The notes: generated from the letters alone by a model not told the origin. A DNA stretch of 34,134 nucleotides from an uncultured Clostridia bacterium (GCA_947630725.1 CANRIS010000026.1:1-34134), one strand, 5' to 3'. Shown: positions 1 to 5,662, counted from the stretch's first letter. Made by a program: numbers and translations.

Positions 1-77
1 ATACGCTCATAATCGTGTATAAGCCAATCTCTAAATTGCTCATCTGTCAAAGTGTTAAGCCATTCCCTATTTGTCAT
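1..77 (-). CDS. Small phage protein, N-terminal part only
   Basis: The ATG lies at 75-77 and the reading frame runs off the left window edge after about 25 residues. The protein begins MTNREWLNTLTDEQF, an opening I recall from many short hypothetical proteins of Firmicutes phages; no function is known to me. It overlaps the end of the upstream gene (stop at 67-69), which suggests translational coupling. The product length and C-terminus cannot be judged from this window. Confidence 0.6.
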   Translation of the reverse strand, partial: MTNREWLNTLTDEQFRDWLIHDYER

Positions 78-270
78 GCTTCGCCGCCTCTCTGCGATAC
101 TTTTCCAAAAACTCATTTATCGCATACAGGCTTTCGCCCGCCATTATTCTGCACAACCGCTCTAACGCTTCCTTTGCCAATTTACAATCGCGCTCCGTAT
201 CAAAGTCCCATAAAACCAAGTTGCCACCGAACGCCTCGAATTTTTCTTTGAACTTTTCTTTATTTGTCAT
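67..270 (-). CDS. Small charged protein of unknown function
   Basis: This encodes 67 residues, starting MTNKEKFKEKFEAFGG, rich in Lys and Glu and probably mostly helical. There is no cysteine pair, membrane segment or recognisable domain. Its ATG overlaps the 3' end of the upstream membrane-protein gene by 11 bases, and its own stop overlaps the next start, so it sits in a tightly packed run of small genes. I do not recognise the family. The case for a gene rests on the overlaps and on plausible soluble composition. Confidence 0.6.
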   Translation of the reverse strand: MTNKEKFKEKFEAFGGNLVLWDFDTERDCKLAKEALERLCRIMAGESLYAINEFLEKYRREAAKHDK

Positions 271-619
271 CGCTATTCTCCACCTCGTTCGTTATATTCC
301 TCACGACAAATAAACAACTCCAACATTTTGCGCAAGTTTCTACTGTTTTCGGTTCATTAGGATATATACAGTGCACAAACTTAAAATCTTTTGCGTCCAT
401 AGCGCATAAACCTTTTGCCGCTAACTCCTCACAAGCATAATCCAACGCTTGTTGTAATTCTTTCATCTGTCTTTTTCTAGTCATTTTCAGCTCCTTTAAC
501 CGCTTTTCACGCGCCTTGACCTGCGCCTTTAATCTGTGATTGACTATGATGTTGATTATCAATGCAGCCACACTAAACGCAACAGATACAACAGCTATTA
601 CTATTATTGCGATTTTCAT
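260..619 (-). CDS. Single-pass membrane-anchored coiled-coil protein
   Basis: This encodes 119 residues. Residues 3-27 form one hydrophobic segment (IAIIVIAVVSVAFSVAALII), followed by a basic, Lys/Arg/Glu-rich stretch at about 28-60 that should be helical and possibly coiled. A C-terminal part has cysteines including a CAKC motif at about 96-99. Topology is probably N-terminal anchor with a cytoplasmic tail. The ATG overlaps the upstream TGA (ATGA). The layout resembles a spanin- or holin-associated anchor protein, but no lysis function can be shown. Confidence 0.6.
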   Translation of the reverse strand: MKIAIIVIAVVSVAFSVAALIINIIVNHRLKAQVKAREKRLKELKMTRKRQMKELQQALDYACEELAAKGLCAMDAKDFKFVHCIYPNEPKTVETCAKCWSCLFVVRNITNEVENSDDK

Positions 620-825
620 TTTTCACCTCTCCGATCTGCGCACAAAAAATGCGACACAAAGCATATCAAGAATACTAATATGAGCATACAAGATATAGCC
701 TCACTTGCAATATTGCCCGCCAACCTGCTGAACACCAACAGTACAACAGACAATGCAACTATGACCAAGTCTGCAACTATCTTAAATATCTTCATCTTCA
801 TTTTCATCTTCATTTTCATATTCAT
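616..825 (-). CDS. Small two-segment membrane protein starting inside a repeat
   Basis: This encodes 69 residues. The N-terminus is a run of Met-Asn/Met-Lys dipeptides (MNMKMKMKMKMKI), then two hydrophobic stretches at about 15-35 and 43-60, then a basic tail (CADRRGEK). The first 40 bases lie inside the preceding gene, where the same 6-base repeat is read in another frame as Glu-Asn/Glu-Asp. Six ATGs in frame make the true start ambiguous; the one just before IFKIVADL would also give a complete membrane protein. A small holin is possible but unproven. Confidence 0.5.
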   Translation of the reverse strand: MNMKMKMKMKMKIFKIVADLVIVALSVVLLVFSRLAGNIASEAISCMLILVFLICFVSHFLCADRRGEK

Positions 826-1129
826 CTTTGCCTATACCAACCAATGCAATACCTGCTGCCTCAATCCATTGATACAGCACATCAATCGGCAGTGAGCTGT
901 ACCTATACGCATCAAATAAGCAGGTCAAAAACTCTGTAAATTGTTCTTTGTCTCTGTCCCTGCAATTGCTGTTTGCCACCAATAAGTTAATGCTATGCCA
1001 ATACATATCGCATAACTCGCCTCTGTTGCTCACGTTGTACTTGTCGCCGAGGCTTGCAACATAAAAATTCAATTCCATATCTCGTGCAATACCAGCAACC
1101 GTATCAACTAATGCTTTTTCAAGTTTCAT
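782..1129 (-). CDS. Unknown soluble protein with acidic repeat tail
   Basis: This encodes 115 residues, starting MKLEKALVDTVAGIARD, with a ribosome-binding GGAG eight bases before the ATG. The body (about 1-98) looks like a compact helical domain. The last 15 residues are a Glu/Asn/Asp low-complexity tail (EYENEDENEDEDI) written by a short tandem repeat that also encodes the start of the next gene. It is the first ordinary gene downstream of the presumed origin and of the promoter at 1546-1574. I do not recognise the family. Confidence 0.65.
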   Translation of the reverse strand: MKLEKALVDTVAGIARDMELNFYVASLGDKYNVSNRGELCDMYWHSINLLVANSNCRDRDKEQFTEFLTCLFDAYRYSSLPIDVLYQWIEAAGIALVGIGKDEYENEDENEDEDI

Positions 1130-1198
1130 ATGCTTTACTCCTACTTTATTTTATATTATACGCGCACATACTCACGCACACACGCGGTTAATATCTAT

Positions 1199-1300
1199 GT
1201 TTATTTTTTTTATTTTTTTTCTCTTACTATGTTCTTACTCATTTTTTCTTTTGTCGACTTTTCTTTTTGTCTCATTCTTATTCTTTCTCTTTTTAAACTG
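1199..1300. other. Pyrimidine/AT-rich tract, candidate DNA-unwinding element
   Basis: On the plus strand this stretch is almost all T and C, with runs of seven to eight T near its start; the complement is nearly all purine. It lies about 30 bp from the DnaA boxes at 1332-1424. An easily melted tract beside DnaA boxes is the usual arrangement of a bacterial-type origin, which is the reason for the call. On the minus strand it is also read as the Lys/Arg-rich C-terminus of the small ORF at 1235-1516. Confidence 0.45.
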
Positions 1301-1516
1301 AAAACACCTACGCAGGGTATATTTTGTTGAGTTATCCACAGTTTCACAGGAGTTATCCACAGTTTTGCACACTTTGTATGATAAAATACCGAAGTTATCC
1401 ACAGTTTCACAGGAGTTATCCACAGTTTTGCACACTTTGTATAATATCTCGCGAATATACCTACCATAGGTATAACGCATTTGTATATCAACTTTAAGCG
1501 CATTGCTGTTTCTCAT
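1235..1516 (-). CDS. Possible small basic protein (or leader) spanning the origin repeats
   Basis: This 93-codon frame has unusually good expression signals: a TTGACA-17-TACAAT promoter at 1546-1574 and GGAG at 1524-1527, seven bases before the ATG. The protein itself is odd. Its middle is a repeat (CKTVDNSCETVDN, twice) that is simply the DnaA-box array translated, and its C-terminus is Lys/Arg/Asn-rich. It may be a real basic origin-associated protein, with the origin lying inside an initiator-like gene as in lambda O. It may instead be a by-product of transcription through the origin. I lean slightly against a structured protein. Confidence 0.35.
   Translation of the reverse strand: MRNSNALKVDIQMRYTYGRYIREILYKVCKTVDNSCETVDNFGILSYKVCKTVDNSCETVDNSTKYTLRRCFQFKKRKNKNETKRKVDKRKNE
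1330..1442 (+). repeat. Four DnaA boxes in a 63-bp direct repeat: candidate replication origin
   Basis: A 50-bp sequence occurs twice exactly (1330-1379 and 1393-1442), offset by 63 bp. Each copy contains two perfect DnaA boxes, TTATCCACA, at 1332-1340, 1353-1361, 1395-1403 and 1416-1424, all in the same orientation. Starts are 21, 42 and 21 bp apart, so all four are in phase at two helical turns. Together with the adjacent pyrimidine-rich tract this is the classic layout of an origin opened by host DnaA. A DnaA-titrating cluster or an iteron-type incompatibility locus are alternatives. Confidence 0.7.
1456..1474. promoter_or_regulatory. Perfect 8-bp inverted repeat, operator or initiator site
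   Basis: TATACCTA and TAGGTATA flank a 3-bp centre (CCA). The palindrome sits between the DnaA boxes and the promoter at 1546-1574, about 70 bp downstream of the predicted transcript start. That position suits a repressor or origin-binding protein. No partner protein is identifiable in the window. Confidence 0.4.
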
Positions 1517-1545
1517 TGCCTATCTCCGTTTTGCTAACTGTAACA

Positions 1546-1574
1546 ATTGTAACATATGGTAAATGACTTGTCAA
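1546..1574 (-). promoter_or_regulatory. Consensus sigma-70 promoter reading through the origin
   Basis: The -35 is TTGACA (1569-1574) and the -10 is TACAAT (1546-1551) with a 17-bp spacer. The predicted transcript starts near 1539 and reads leftward across the origin into the small genes at 1129-1. The -10 is embedded in a short direct repeat (TGTTACAAT, TGTTACAGT) that could bind a regulator. It is the only clear promoter for this left-end group. Confidence 0.75.
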
Positions 1575-1604
1575 CAACTTTTATGCAACTTTCTCAAAAA
1601 GATA

Positions 1605-1653
1605 TAAAAAATAATCCAAGCGGACATTCTCTTAAAATGCACGCAAGGATTAT
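1605..1653 (-). terminator. Intrinsic terminator ending the tail/lysis-side transcript
   Basis: In minus-strand RNA, ATAATCC pairs with GGATTAT (7 bp), then a 2x2 internal loop and a further 3 bp (GCG/CGC), followed by six U residues. It lies about 140 bp beyond the last structural-side gene (stop at 1795) and just before the origin promoter, so it separates the two transcription units. The loop is long (about 19 nt), which lowers certainty. Confidence 0.5.
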
Positions 1654-1794
1654 CTTTAATGTGTTAGTACATCAACTCCGTCACTATTCTTATGCCGATG
1701 ACGGTCAGCATGTTTTGGCAAAAAGCCGAAAACTGTATTCTACTTTTACATTATAGCACATAATCACGTGCTGTCAATATATTTTATTAAGTTT

Positions 1795-2169
1795 TTATCC
1801 TGCTATCCAATAGCAATCGACGAGCCTTTGCCTGCAATCCCACAAATCATCTATACCCCCATATACTGACCTTGTAAGGTGTCCGTCTACTCGAATAATC
1901 ACTCTGTTGTTTGGAAACATATGAGCTATATCGTCTACCGTTTCCCAATTCTCGCAATAGCGGACAGGAAGCAAAAACACATCTTCAAGCAACAGGCGAT
2001 AGCAAGACAGACACAACATATCGCAATTGTTAGCTTTCGCCGATAATTGCAGGAGATTACGCGCGACATTGTAGTCAAGGTCAAGCCCGTCTGCAATCGC
2101 TCTCGTCACGCAATCTTCCTCTTCTAACTTATAGGGGTTTAGGTTATAATAAGTGAAGTTGTTGTCCAT
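1795..2169 (-). CDS. Papain-like cysteine protease-fold phage protein
   Basis: From the ATG at 2169 this encodes 124 residues. Near the N-terminus is an EDCVTRAI motif (Cys about 20), and near the C-terminus GHLTRSVYGGIDDLWDC (His about 97, Asp about 108). The C...H...D/W-D order, and the DCVxRAI and DxWDC sequences, match my recollection of a common Firmicutes-phage family with a papain-like fold. Substrate and role are unknown; virion maturation or host-protein cleavage are guesses. A TTG start at 2199 would add ten residues but overlaps the upstream gene more and lacks a ribosome site. Confidence 0.65.
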   Translation of the reverse strand: MDNNFTYYNLNPYKLEEEDCVTRAIADGLDLDYNVARNLLQLSAKANNCDMLCLSCYRLLLEDVFLLPVRYCENWETVDDIAHMFPNNRVIIRVDGHLTRSVYGGIDDLWDCRQRLVDCYWIAG

Positions 2170-2305
2170 ACTCACTACCGCCGTTGCCCCAAAAGGCAAA
2201 CAGAATGATTATCCAAATCCATTCCCAGCCATAGCCGCCTAAACCACCGTTGGCATTGTTGCCTTGACCAACCGCATAGCCCTCTGCAAAACTACTTTCA
2301 CTCAT
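2144..2305 (-). CDS. Small Gly/Trp-rich single-pass membrane protein
   Basis: This encodes 53 residues, starting MSESSFAEGYAVGQG. A Gly/Asn-rich linker is followed by one hydrophobic, aromatic segment (WEWIWIIILFAFWG, about 27-40), then a short polar tail. AGGAG lies 10-14 bases before the ATG at 2305. Similar Gly-rich mini-proteins with a single Trp-rich anchor are frequent near the end of Firmicutes phage structural operons. The function is unknown to me. Its 3' end overlaps the protease-like gene by 26 bases. Confidence 0.65.
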   Translation of the reverse strand: MSESSFAEGYAVGQGNNANGGLGGYGWEWIWIIILFAFWGNGGSEYGQQLHLL

Positions 2306-2379
2306 TGTTTTGTTCTCCTTTATATTTATTATTTATATTTACCTCTGCCGCGCGCTCAAAAGGCAAATATCGACAAATC

Positions 2380-2595
2380 TCACTTTTTGGGCATGCCGAA
2401 CATACCCATAATCTGATTAGGGTCTATGCCTCGCTGTTGCATAATCTGACGTGCAAGCTGTTCAGGATTTTGACCTTGTAACGCACGTGCGAACTGCGGG
2501 TTTTTCTGCAAAAGCTGTTGAGCCAATGCTTGCGGATTACCTGCGCTTTGCTGTGCAAGTTGTTGTAACATCTGCATAGGATTAAAATTAGGCAT
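2380..2595 (-). CDS. Gln/Met-rich small structural-type protein
   Basis: This encodes 71 residues, starting MPNFNPMQMLQQLAQQ, very rich in Gln, with repeated short motifs such as QQLLQKNPQFA and ARQIMQQRG and a Met/Gly end (IMGMFGMPKK). There are no membrane segments. The ATG overlaps the stop of the preceding gene, so the two are probably co-translated. I recall similar Gln-rich proteins next to the Pro/Tyr/Gln-rich gene in other Firmicutes phages; the role is unknown. Confidence 0.65.
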   Translation of the reverse strand: MPNFNPMQMLQQLAQQSAGNPQALAQQLLQKNPQFARALQGQNPEQLARQIMQQRGIDPNQIMGMFGMPKK

Positions 2596-3043
2596 TATTA
2601 TTCCCTCCCATATTCTTTATATATTCATCTAGCTTGTCATACAAAGGTTTAATCTGCTCTTTAAGCTGTTCCTGCGTTACGTACTGCGGATTTTTGGCGG
2701 TGCTTGTGTTGGTGTCATTGTCTTTTAATGCGTATGTCCTACACGTCTTTTTGCCGCTCATATCGGTAGTCACTTCAAACTCCAAGCTCTCATCTTGTAG
2801 CCTATAAACCATTAAGGTGTTCGGCATCGCGTATCTGTTCATTGCATCTTCAAAGCTAGTGACATACACTTTGTTAGACTGCATCGGCGGTTGGGGAGCT
2901 TGCATAATCGTCTGTGGCGCGTTTTGCGGAACGTTAGCTTGCTGTTGATAAATCGGTTGAACAGGCGGTGCAACGTTGTAATTTTGCGCATATGGCGCGC
3001 TCAAATAAGGATTTGTATAAGTTTGTCCATAAGGATACGGCAT
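2588..3043 (-). CDS. Pro/Tyr/Gln-rich N-terminus plus coiled-coil C-terminus, putative virion protein
   Basis: This encodes 151 residues. Residues 1-60 are low complexity (Pro, Tyr, Gln, Asn; begins MPYPYGQTYTNPYLS). Residues about 62-110 look like a small beta domain (VYVTSFEDAMNRYAMPNTLMVYRL), and about 120-148 form a charged helix (QEQLKEQIKPLYDKLDEYIKNM). AAAGGAG precedes the ATG. It is the first gene after a terminator, so it may have separate control. Such proteins are common and unassigned in Firmicutes phages. Confidence 0.65.
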   Translation of the reverse strand: MPYPYGQTYTNPYLSAPYAQNYNVAPPVQPIYQQQANVPQNAPQTIMQAPQPPMQSNKVYVTSFEDAMNRYAMPNTLMVYRLQDESLEFEVTTDMSGKKTCRTYALKDNDTNTSTAKNPQYVTQEQLKEQIKPLYDKLDEYIKNMGGNNNA

Positions 3044-3085
3044 AATCGAATATCTCCTTTAAGTTTTTGCTAAGCATAGTATAAT

Positions 3086-3111
3086 AAAAAAGCCACCCTA
3101 TGAAAGGTGAC
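3086..3111 (-). terminator. Intrinsic terminator after the AgrB-like gene
   Basis: In minus-strand RNA, GUCACC pairs with GGUGGC (6 bp with one G-U) around an 8-nt loop, followed by six U residues. It lies 27 bp past the stop of the 3138-3737 gene and before the 3043 start. It therefore separates the membrane-protein cluster from the downstream virion-type genes. Confidence 0.65.
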
Positions 3112-3137
3112 AAATAGGTATCATCAAGTCAAATTAG

Positions 3138-3737
3138 TTAACTTATCAACTTCTTTTTAATACGAATAACACGCAGTTTTGCGCTGTCGTACTCAATGTT
3201 GTATTTCTCCGCAATATCCCACAAAGACATAGATTTTTCGACAAAGTATGCAATTGCAATATCTGTGCTATCTTTTGACAGTCCGACTTTACGGCATCGG
3301 GCAATCATTTCCTCGCGCGTACACGTAGACACGTCAAACGGCTTAGACATAGGGACAGTCACTTCTGCCAACTCCGCGCGCACGTCTACATAATCTTGTA
3401 TCTTGTAAAGAATAAAGCATAGAATTATCGCCACAATAACGGTAGATAATATGCTGTATTGCAAGGGCAAAGACGCGACGATACACAGCCACATTGAAAC
3501 AATAGACCAAAACACGCACCAATATGTGTTGTGATGATGAAACGTTTTCGGAAATTTATACCGAATAAAACCGTATAAGACTAAAAGGAAAACAGCCTCT
3601 ATATGCTTATCTAGTAAAAAGGCAAAACCCATTACCATAAGCAATATAAAGGCATGCAATCCGTACTTTAATGCGTAGAATTTAATACGCAAACGCAATG
3701 GCAATAACCGCAATGGATTACTTTTCGGTTTTTTCAT
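3138..3737 (-). CDS. AgrB-like membrane protein with C-terminal sigma-region-4-like HTH
   Basis: This encodes 199 residues. Four hydrophobic segments lie at about 24-42, 45-60, 72-94 and 95-112. Before the third is RYKFPKTFHHHNTYWC, with His67 and Cys74 separated by six residues. AgrB peptidases (S. aureus H77/C84) have the same His-x6-Cys dyad, with Arg upstream and a Trp-Cys at the end. Residues about 136-199 are a helix-turn-helix (TREEMIARCRKVGLS then SLWDIAEKYNIEYDSAKLRVIR) resembling sigma-70 region 4. The AgrB part is shorter than usual. No AgrD-like peptide with Cys/Ser is adjacent. The start overlaps the upstream gene by 20 bases. AgrB kinship is inference from motif and topology. 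Confidence 0.6.
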   Translation of the reverse strand: MKKPKSNPLRLLPLRLRIKFYALKYGLHAFILLMVMGFAFLLDKHIEAVFLLVLYGFIRYKFPKTFHHHNTYWCVFWSIVSMWLCIVASLPLQYSILSTVIVAIILCFILYKIQDYVDVRAELAEVTVPMSKPFDVSTCTREEMIARCRKVGLSKDSTDIAIAYFVEKSMSLWDIAEKYNIEYDSAKLRVIRIKKKLIS

Positions 3738-3861
3738 TCTCTTTGATCAGCGCAATCACACGGTCAATAGCTTTAATATCATCTTCGTCTTTGACCATAT
3801 CACGCAATGCTTCGAGCTTAGCAACGTCTTTGGACAGCCAAAATGTTCCCCAAAATCCCAT
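3718..3861 (-). CDS. 47-residue amphipathic small protein
   Basis: This encodes MGFWGTFWLSKDVAKLEALR followed by an acidic/basic helical remainder ending ENEKTEK. The aromatic N-terminus and charged body suggest a peripheral membrane-binding helix. The ATG shares one base with the TAA of the upstream membrane-protein gene (TAATG), indicating coupled translation, and its 3' end overlaps the AgrB-like start. It contains no cysteine, so it is a poor match to an AgrD autoinducer precursor, though it sits where one could be. Function unknown. Confidence 0.65.
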   Translation of the reverse strand: MGFWGTFWLSKDVAKLEALRDMVKDEDDIKAIDRVIALIKENEKTEK

Positions 3862-4442
3862 TATTGTGTTACCTCCTTTTGTTTCTTTTTTATTATAATT
3901 AAGCGCACGTACATATAATACAGCGCAATCATAATATAATAGTCAAGTGATATACACAGAGAGATGAGCGTGTTTTCGCTTATCGGCGCGGCAAGTGTGG
4001 CACCTTTTATGACTAGTGACAATACTTGAAATAAGATATTGAATATAGTGCCGACAAAGCCTGTCCACCACTTTTTGCTGATTATAGCAGGGATTATTAT
4101 TAACTCCAATGCCTCAACAATGGACGCAGCGGTCGTATTCCAAAACTTGACAGCCCATACGGCTATCATTATTATACTAACAACTATCCACTGCTTTATT
4201 GTCAGCCTACTTCTAAGTGACGATGCTGTAATAATAAACAGCGTGCTAATGTAATACATCAGAAAGCCTATAATGTACTTAGTCACGCCGCCCTCGTTAT
4301 CAAGCCAATTGCATATCTGCATAAATCTATTATTTTCAGTGGCGATTTCAAATACCTTACTGCCGCACAGTTTCATGACTACGCACGCAATAAGCAAGCA
4401 CCAACTGATTATAATAGCTGTTTTTATTACCCTCTTATTCAT
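3861..4442 (-). CDS. Multi-pass membrane protein, holin-like
   Basis: This encodes 193 residues with hydrophobic segments at about 8-26, 53-73, 85-103, 108-120, 127-150 and 158-182, and a basic C-terminus (IIIKKKQKE). It lies between other membrane proteins at the end of the tail operon, the usual place for a holin. Its length is larger than typical small holins and closer to large phage holins of Gram-positive hosts. No endolysin is visible beside it. The 28 bases around and before its start are an exact copy of part of the upstream gene (see repeat). Confidence 0.6.
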   Translation of the reverse strand: MNKRVIKTAIIISWCLLIACVVMKLCGSKVFEIATENNRFMQICNWLDNEGGVTKYIIGFLMYYISTLFIITASSLRSRLTIKQWIVVSIIMIAVWAVKFWNTTAASIVEALELIIIPAIISKKWWTGFVGTIFNILFQVLSLVIKGATLAAPISENTLISLCISLDYYIMIALYYMYVRLIIIKKKQKEVTQ

Positions 4443-4468
4443 CGTCTGCCAATTGTTTTTAAGAAAAG
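4441..4468 (-). repeat. 28-bp direct repeat, copy at the start of the holin-like gene
   Basis: This is identical to 4995-5022. On the minus strand it reads through LKNNWQT in frame with the ATG at 4442, although a TAG lies 12 codons upstream of that ATG. It probably marks duplication of an upstream gene segment. Confidence 0.8.
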
Positions 4469-4495
4469 AAATATCCCCTATTAAAGAGGATATTT
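4469..4495 (-). terminator. Hairpin with U-rich tail, attenuator or weak terminator
   Basis: AAATATCC and GGATATTT form a perfect 8-bp stem around an 11-nt loop. The following minus-strand RNA is U-rich (CUUUUCUU). It lies directly after the stop of the 4505-5521 gene and before the holin-like gene, so it could lower expression of the latter. Confidence 0.4.
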
Positions 4496-4504
4496 ATGTC
4501 CGTT

Positions 4505-5521
4505 TTAGTTTGCGCTATAATAATTCTCAAACCATTCGTTAAAGTCACCGACAAATGCGCCGACTGCGACATCGTTCAAGTACTTACGTCTGATTTCTTG
4601 CGCTTTAAGACGGTTAGCCTGTGCGCGCTGTTCGGCTTCGGCTTTGGCGTTTTCCTCTTCGACAAGTGCCTTGATTTCAGCCTTTTCAGCCTCTGCCTTA
4701 GCCTTTGCCTCTGCCTCTATCTTTTCAGCCTCTGCCGCCTGTTGTGCCGCTACATAAGCGTTTTGCAAATCGGTGTAAGCATCTTCAACACCTATAACCT
4801 TTGCCAGCTCACGTACCTGCTTCGACTTGCCAAACTCAATGCCGTGCTTTACAAGTGCGTTGGCGATAAAGCCATAAAGCGGTGACAGAATAGCATATGC
4901 AATGTGCGGGTCAATATGTACGCCAGCAAGCGCGTTGCCAATCCAATGGAATTCACCCTCAAGCACGCAATAAATAGCGCATATTATACCCACTATCGTC
5001 TGCCAATTGTTTTTAAGAAAAGCACCGAAATTGTAAGACTTTTTAACTGCGGAAGCGTTGTTGTCGCCCATTTTATTACCCCTACATTTTAGTATTTTAC
5101 GGATAAATGATACTACCAACGGCACGGTGCGTATCGCTACCTTTTTGACTATCGGAGATGTACTCTTAGATAGTTTTAGTGCCTTGCTCCCTTGAACTGC
5201 AACTTTCCCAATCTTAAATGACTTTAACGCTGATACAGTGACCACCAATGCCTTGAACGTGTACAACATCAAGCAGATACTCAATGCACCGAACGCTATG
5301 TCGACTATCCCTAAGAGCAAGGTGGTGATATTGCGCTTTACCTCGTGGCGATCGCCTATCAGTAACACAAGCAGGCAACAGAATGTCATCAAACTTGCTA
5401 TCAATGCGCTTATCTGCCACTCTAACGGCTGTAAGCACATAGACACTATTCCGAGGACGAGGTCTATAACCGAAAGCAAAAACAGCGTTCTCTTTACATT
5501 CTGTATTGTATCAAGTGCCAT
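4505..5521 (-). CDS. Membrane protein with holin-like middle and long coiled-coil tail
   Basis: This encodes 338 residues. Residues 1-100 contain three to four hydrophobic segments. About 115-150 is basic. Residues 151-235 hold two more segments with FLKNNWQTIVGIICAIYCVL. Residues about 236-320 are an Ala/Glu/Lys-rich coiled coil, ending in VGDFNEWFENYY. An internal ATG at 5071 has a ribosome-like AGGGG seven to eight bases upstream. It would yield a separate 188-residue form beginning MGDNNASAVKKS, so two products are possible. The gene follows a perfect promoter at 5590-5618 with GAGGG before the ATG. It is likely part of a lysis or membrane module; exact function unknown. Confidence 0.6.
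   Translation of the reverse strand: MALDTIQNVKRTLFLLSVIDLVLGIVSMCLQPLEWQISALIASLMTFCCLLVLLIGDRHEVKRNITTLLLGIVDIAFGALSICLMLYTFKALVVTVSALKSFKIGKVAVQGSKALKLSKSTSPIVKKVAIRTVPLVVSFIRKILKCRGNKMGDNNASAVKKSYNFGAFLKNNWQTIVGIICAIYCVLEGEFHWIGNALAGVHIDPHIAYAILSPLYGFIANALVKHGIEFGKSKQVRELAKVIGVEDAYTDLQNAYVAAQQAAEAEKIEAEAKAKAEAEKAEIKALVEEENAKAEAEQRAQANRLKAQEIRRKYLNDVAVGAFVGDFNEWFENYYSAN
4995..5022 (-). repeat. 28-bp direct repeat, internal copy
   Basis: This is an exact match to 4441-4468. Here it lies inside the membrane-coiled-coil gene and encodes LKNNWQTI (about residues 167-174). Confidence 0.8.
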
Positions 5522-5589
5522 TTTTGCCCTCGCTTATAGTCTTCTCACGCAATATACATATTTACCCTCTTCCTTTACTCTCAATTCGG

Positions 5590-5618
5590 ATTATAATACT
5601 ACCTGTTGCGCTTGTCAA
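5590..5618 (-). promoter_or_regulatory. Perfect consensus sigma-70 promoter
   Basis: TTGACA (5613-5618), a 17-bp spacer and TATAAT (5590-5595), with no mismatch in either hexamer. It lies in the 141-bp gap after the tail-fibre gene and drives the membrane-protein cluster. Transcription would start near 5583. It suggests constitutive or host-polymerase-driven expression of this module, separate from the tail operon. A four-codon ORF (ATG at 5547, MYIA then stop) with its own AAGGAAGAGG lies in the leader. Confidence 0.9.
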
Positions 5619-5662
5619 GAGTTTGGAGTAACTTTTTTGGAAATTTTTTTCAGCGCGCCATA

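Noticed and set aside
536..895. Plus-strand 119-codon ORF
   Set aside because: It is the reverse frame of three minus-strand genes, with low-complexity Phe/Ile runs from the tandem repeat and no ribosome site.
1330..1442. CRISPR-like array
   Set aside because: Only two copies of a 50-bp repeat, and the repeated unit is made of DnaA boxes; no spacers of equal length and no cas genes.
1556..1756. Plus-strand 66-codon ORF between terminator and structural genes
   Set aside because: Spans a minus-strand promoter and terminator and has no ribosome site or recognisable sequence.
3718..3861. AgrD autoinducer precursor
   Set aside because: No cysteine and no typical ring/C-terminal charged signature; position alone is not enough.
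5533..5547. Four-codon ORF (MYIA) before the 5521 gene
   Set aside because: Has a fair ribosome site but is too short to call as a gene; noted only as a possible leader.
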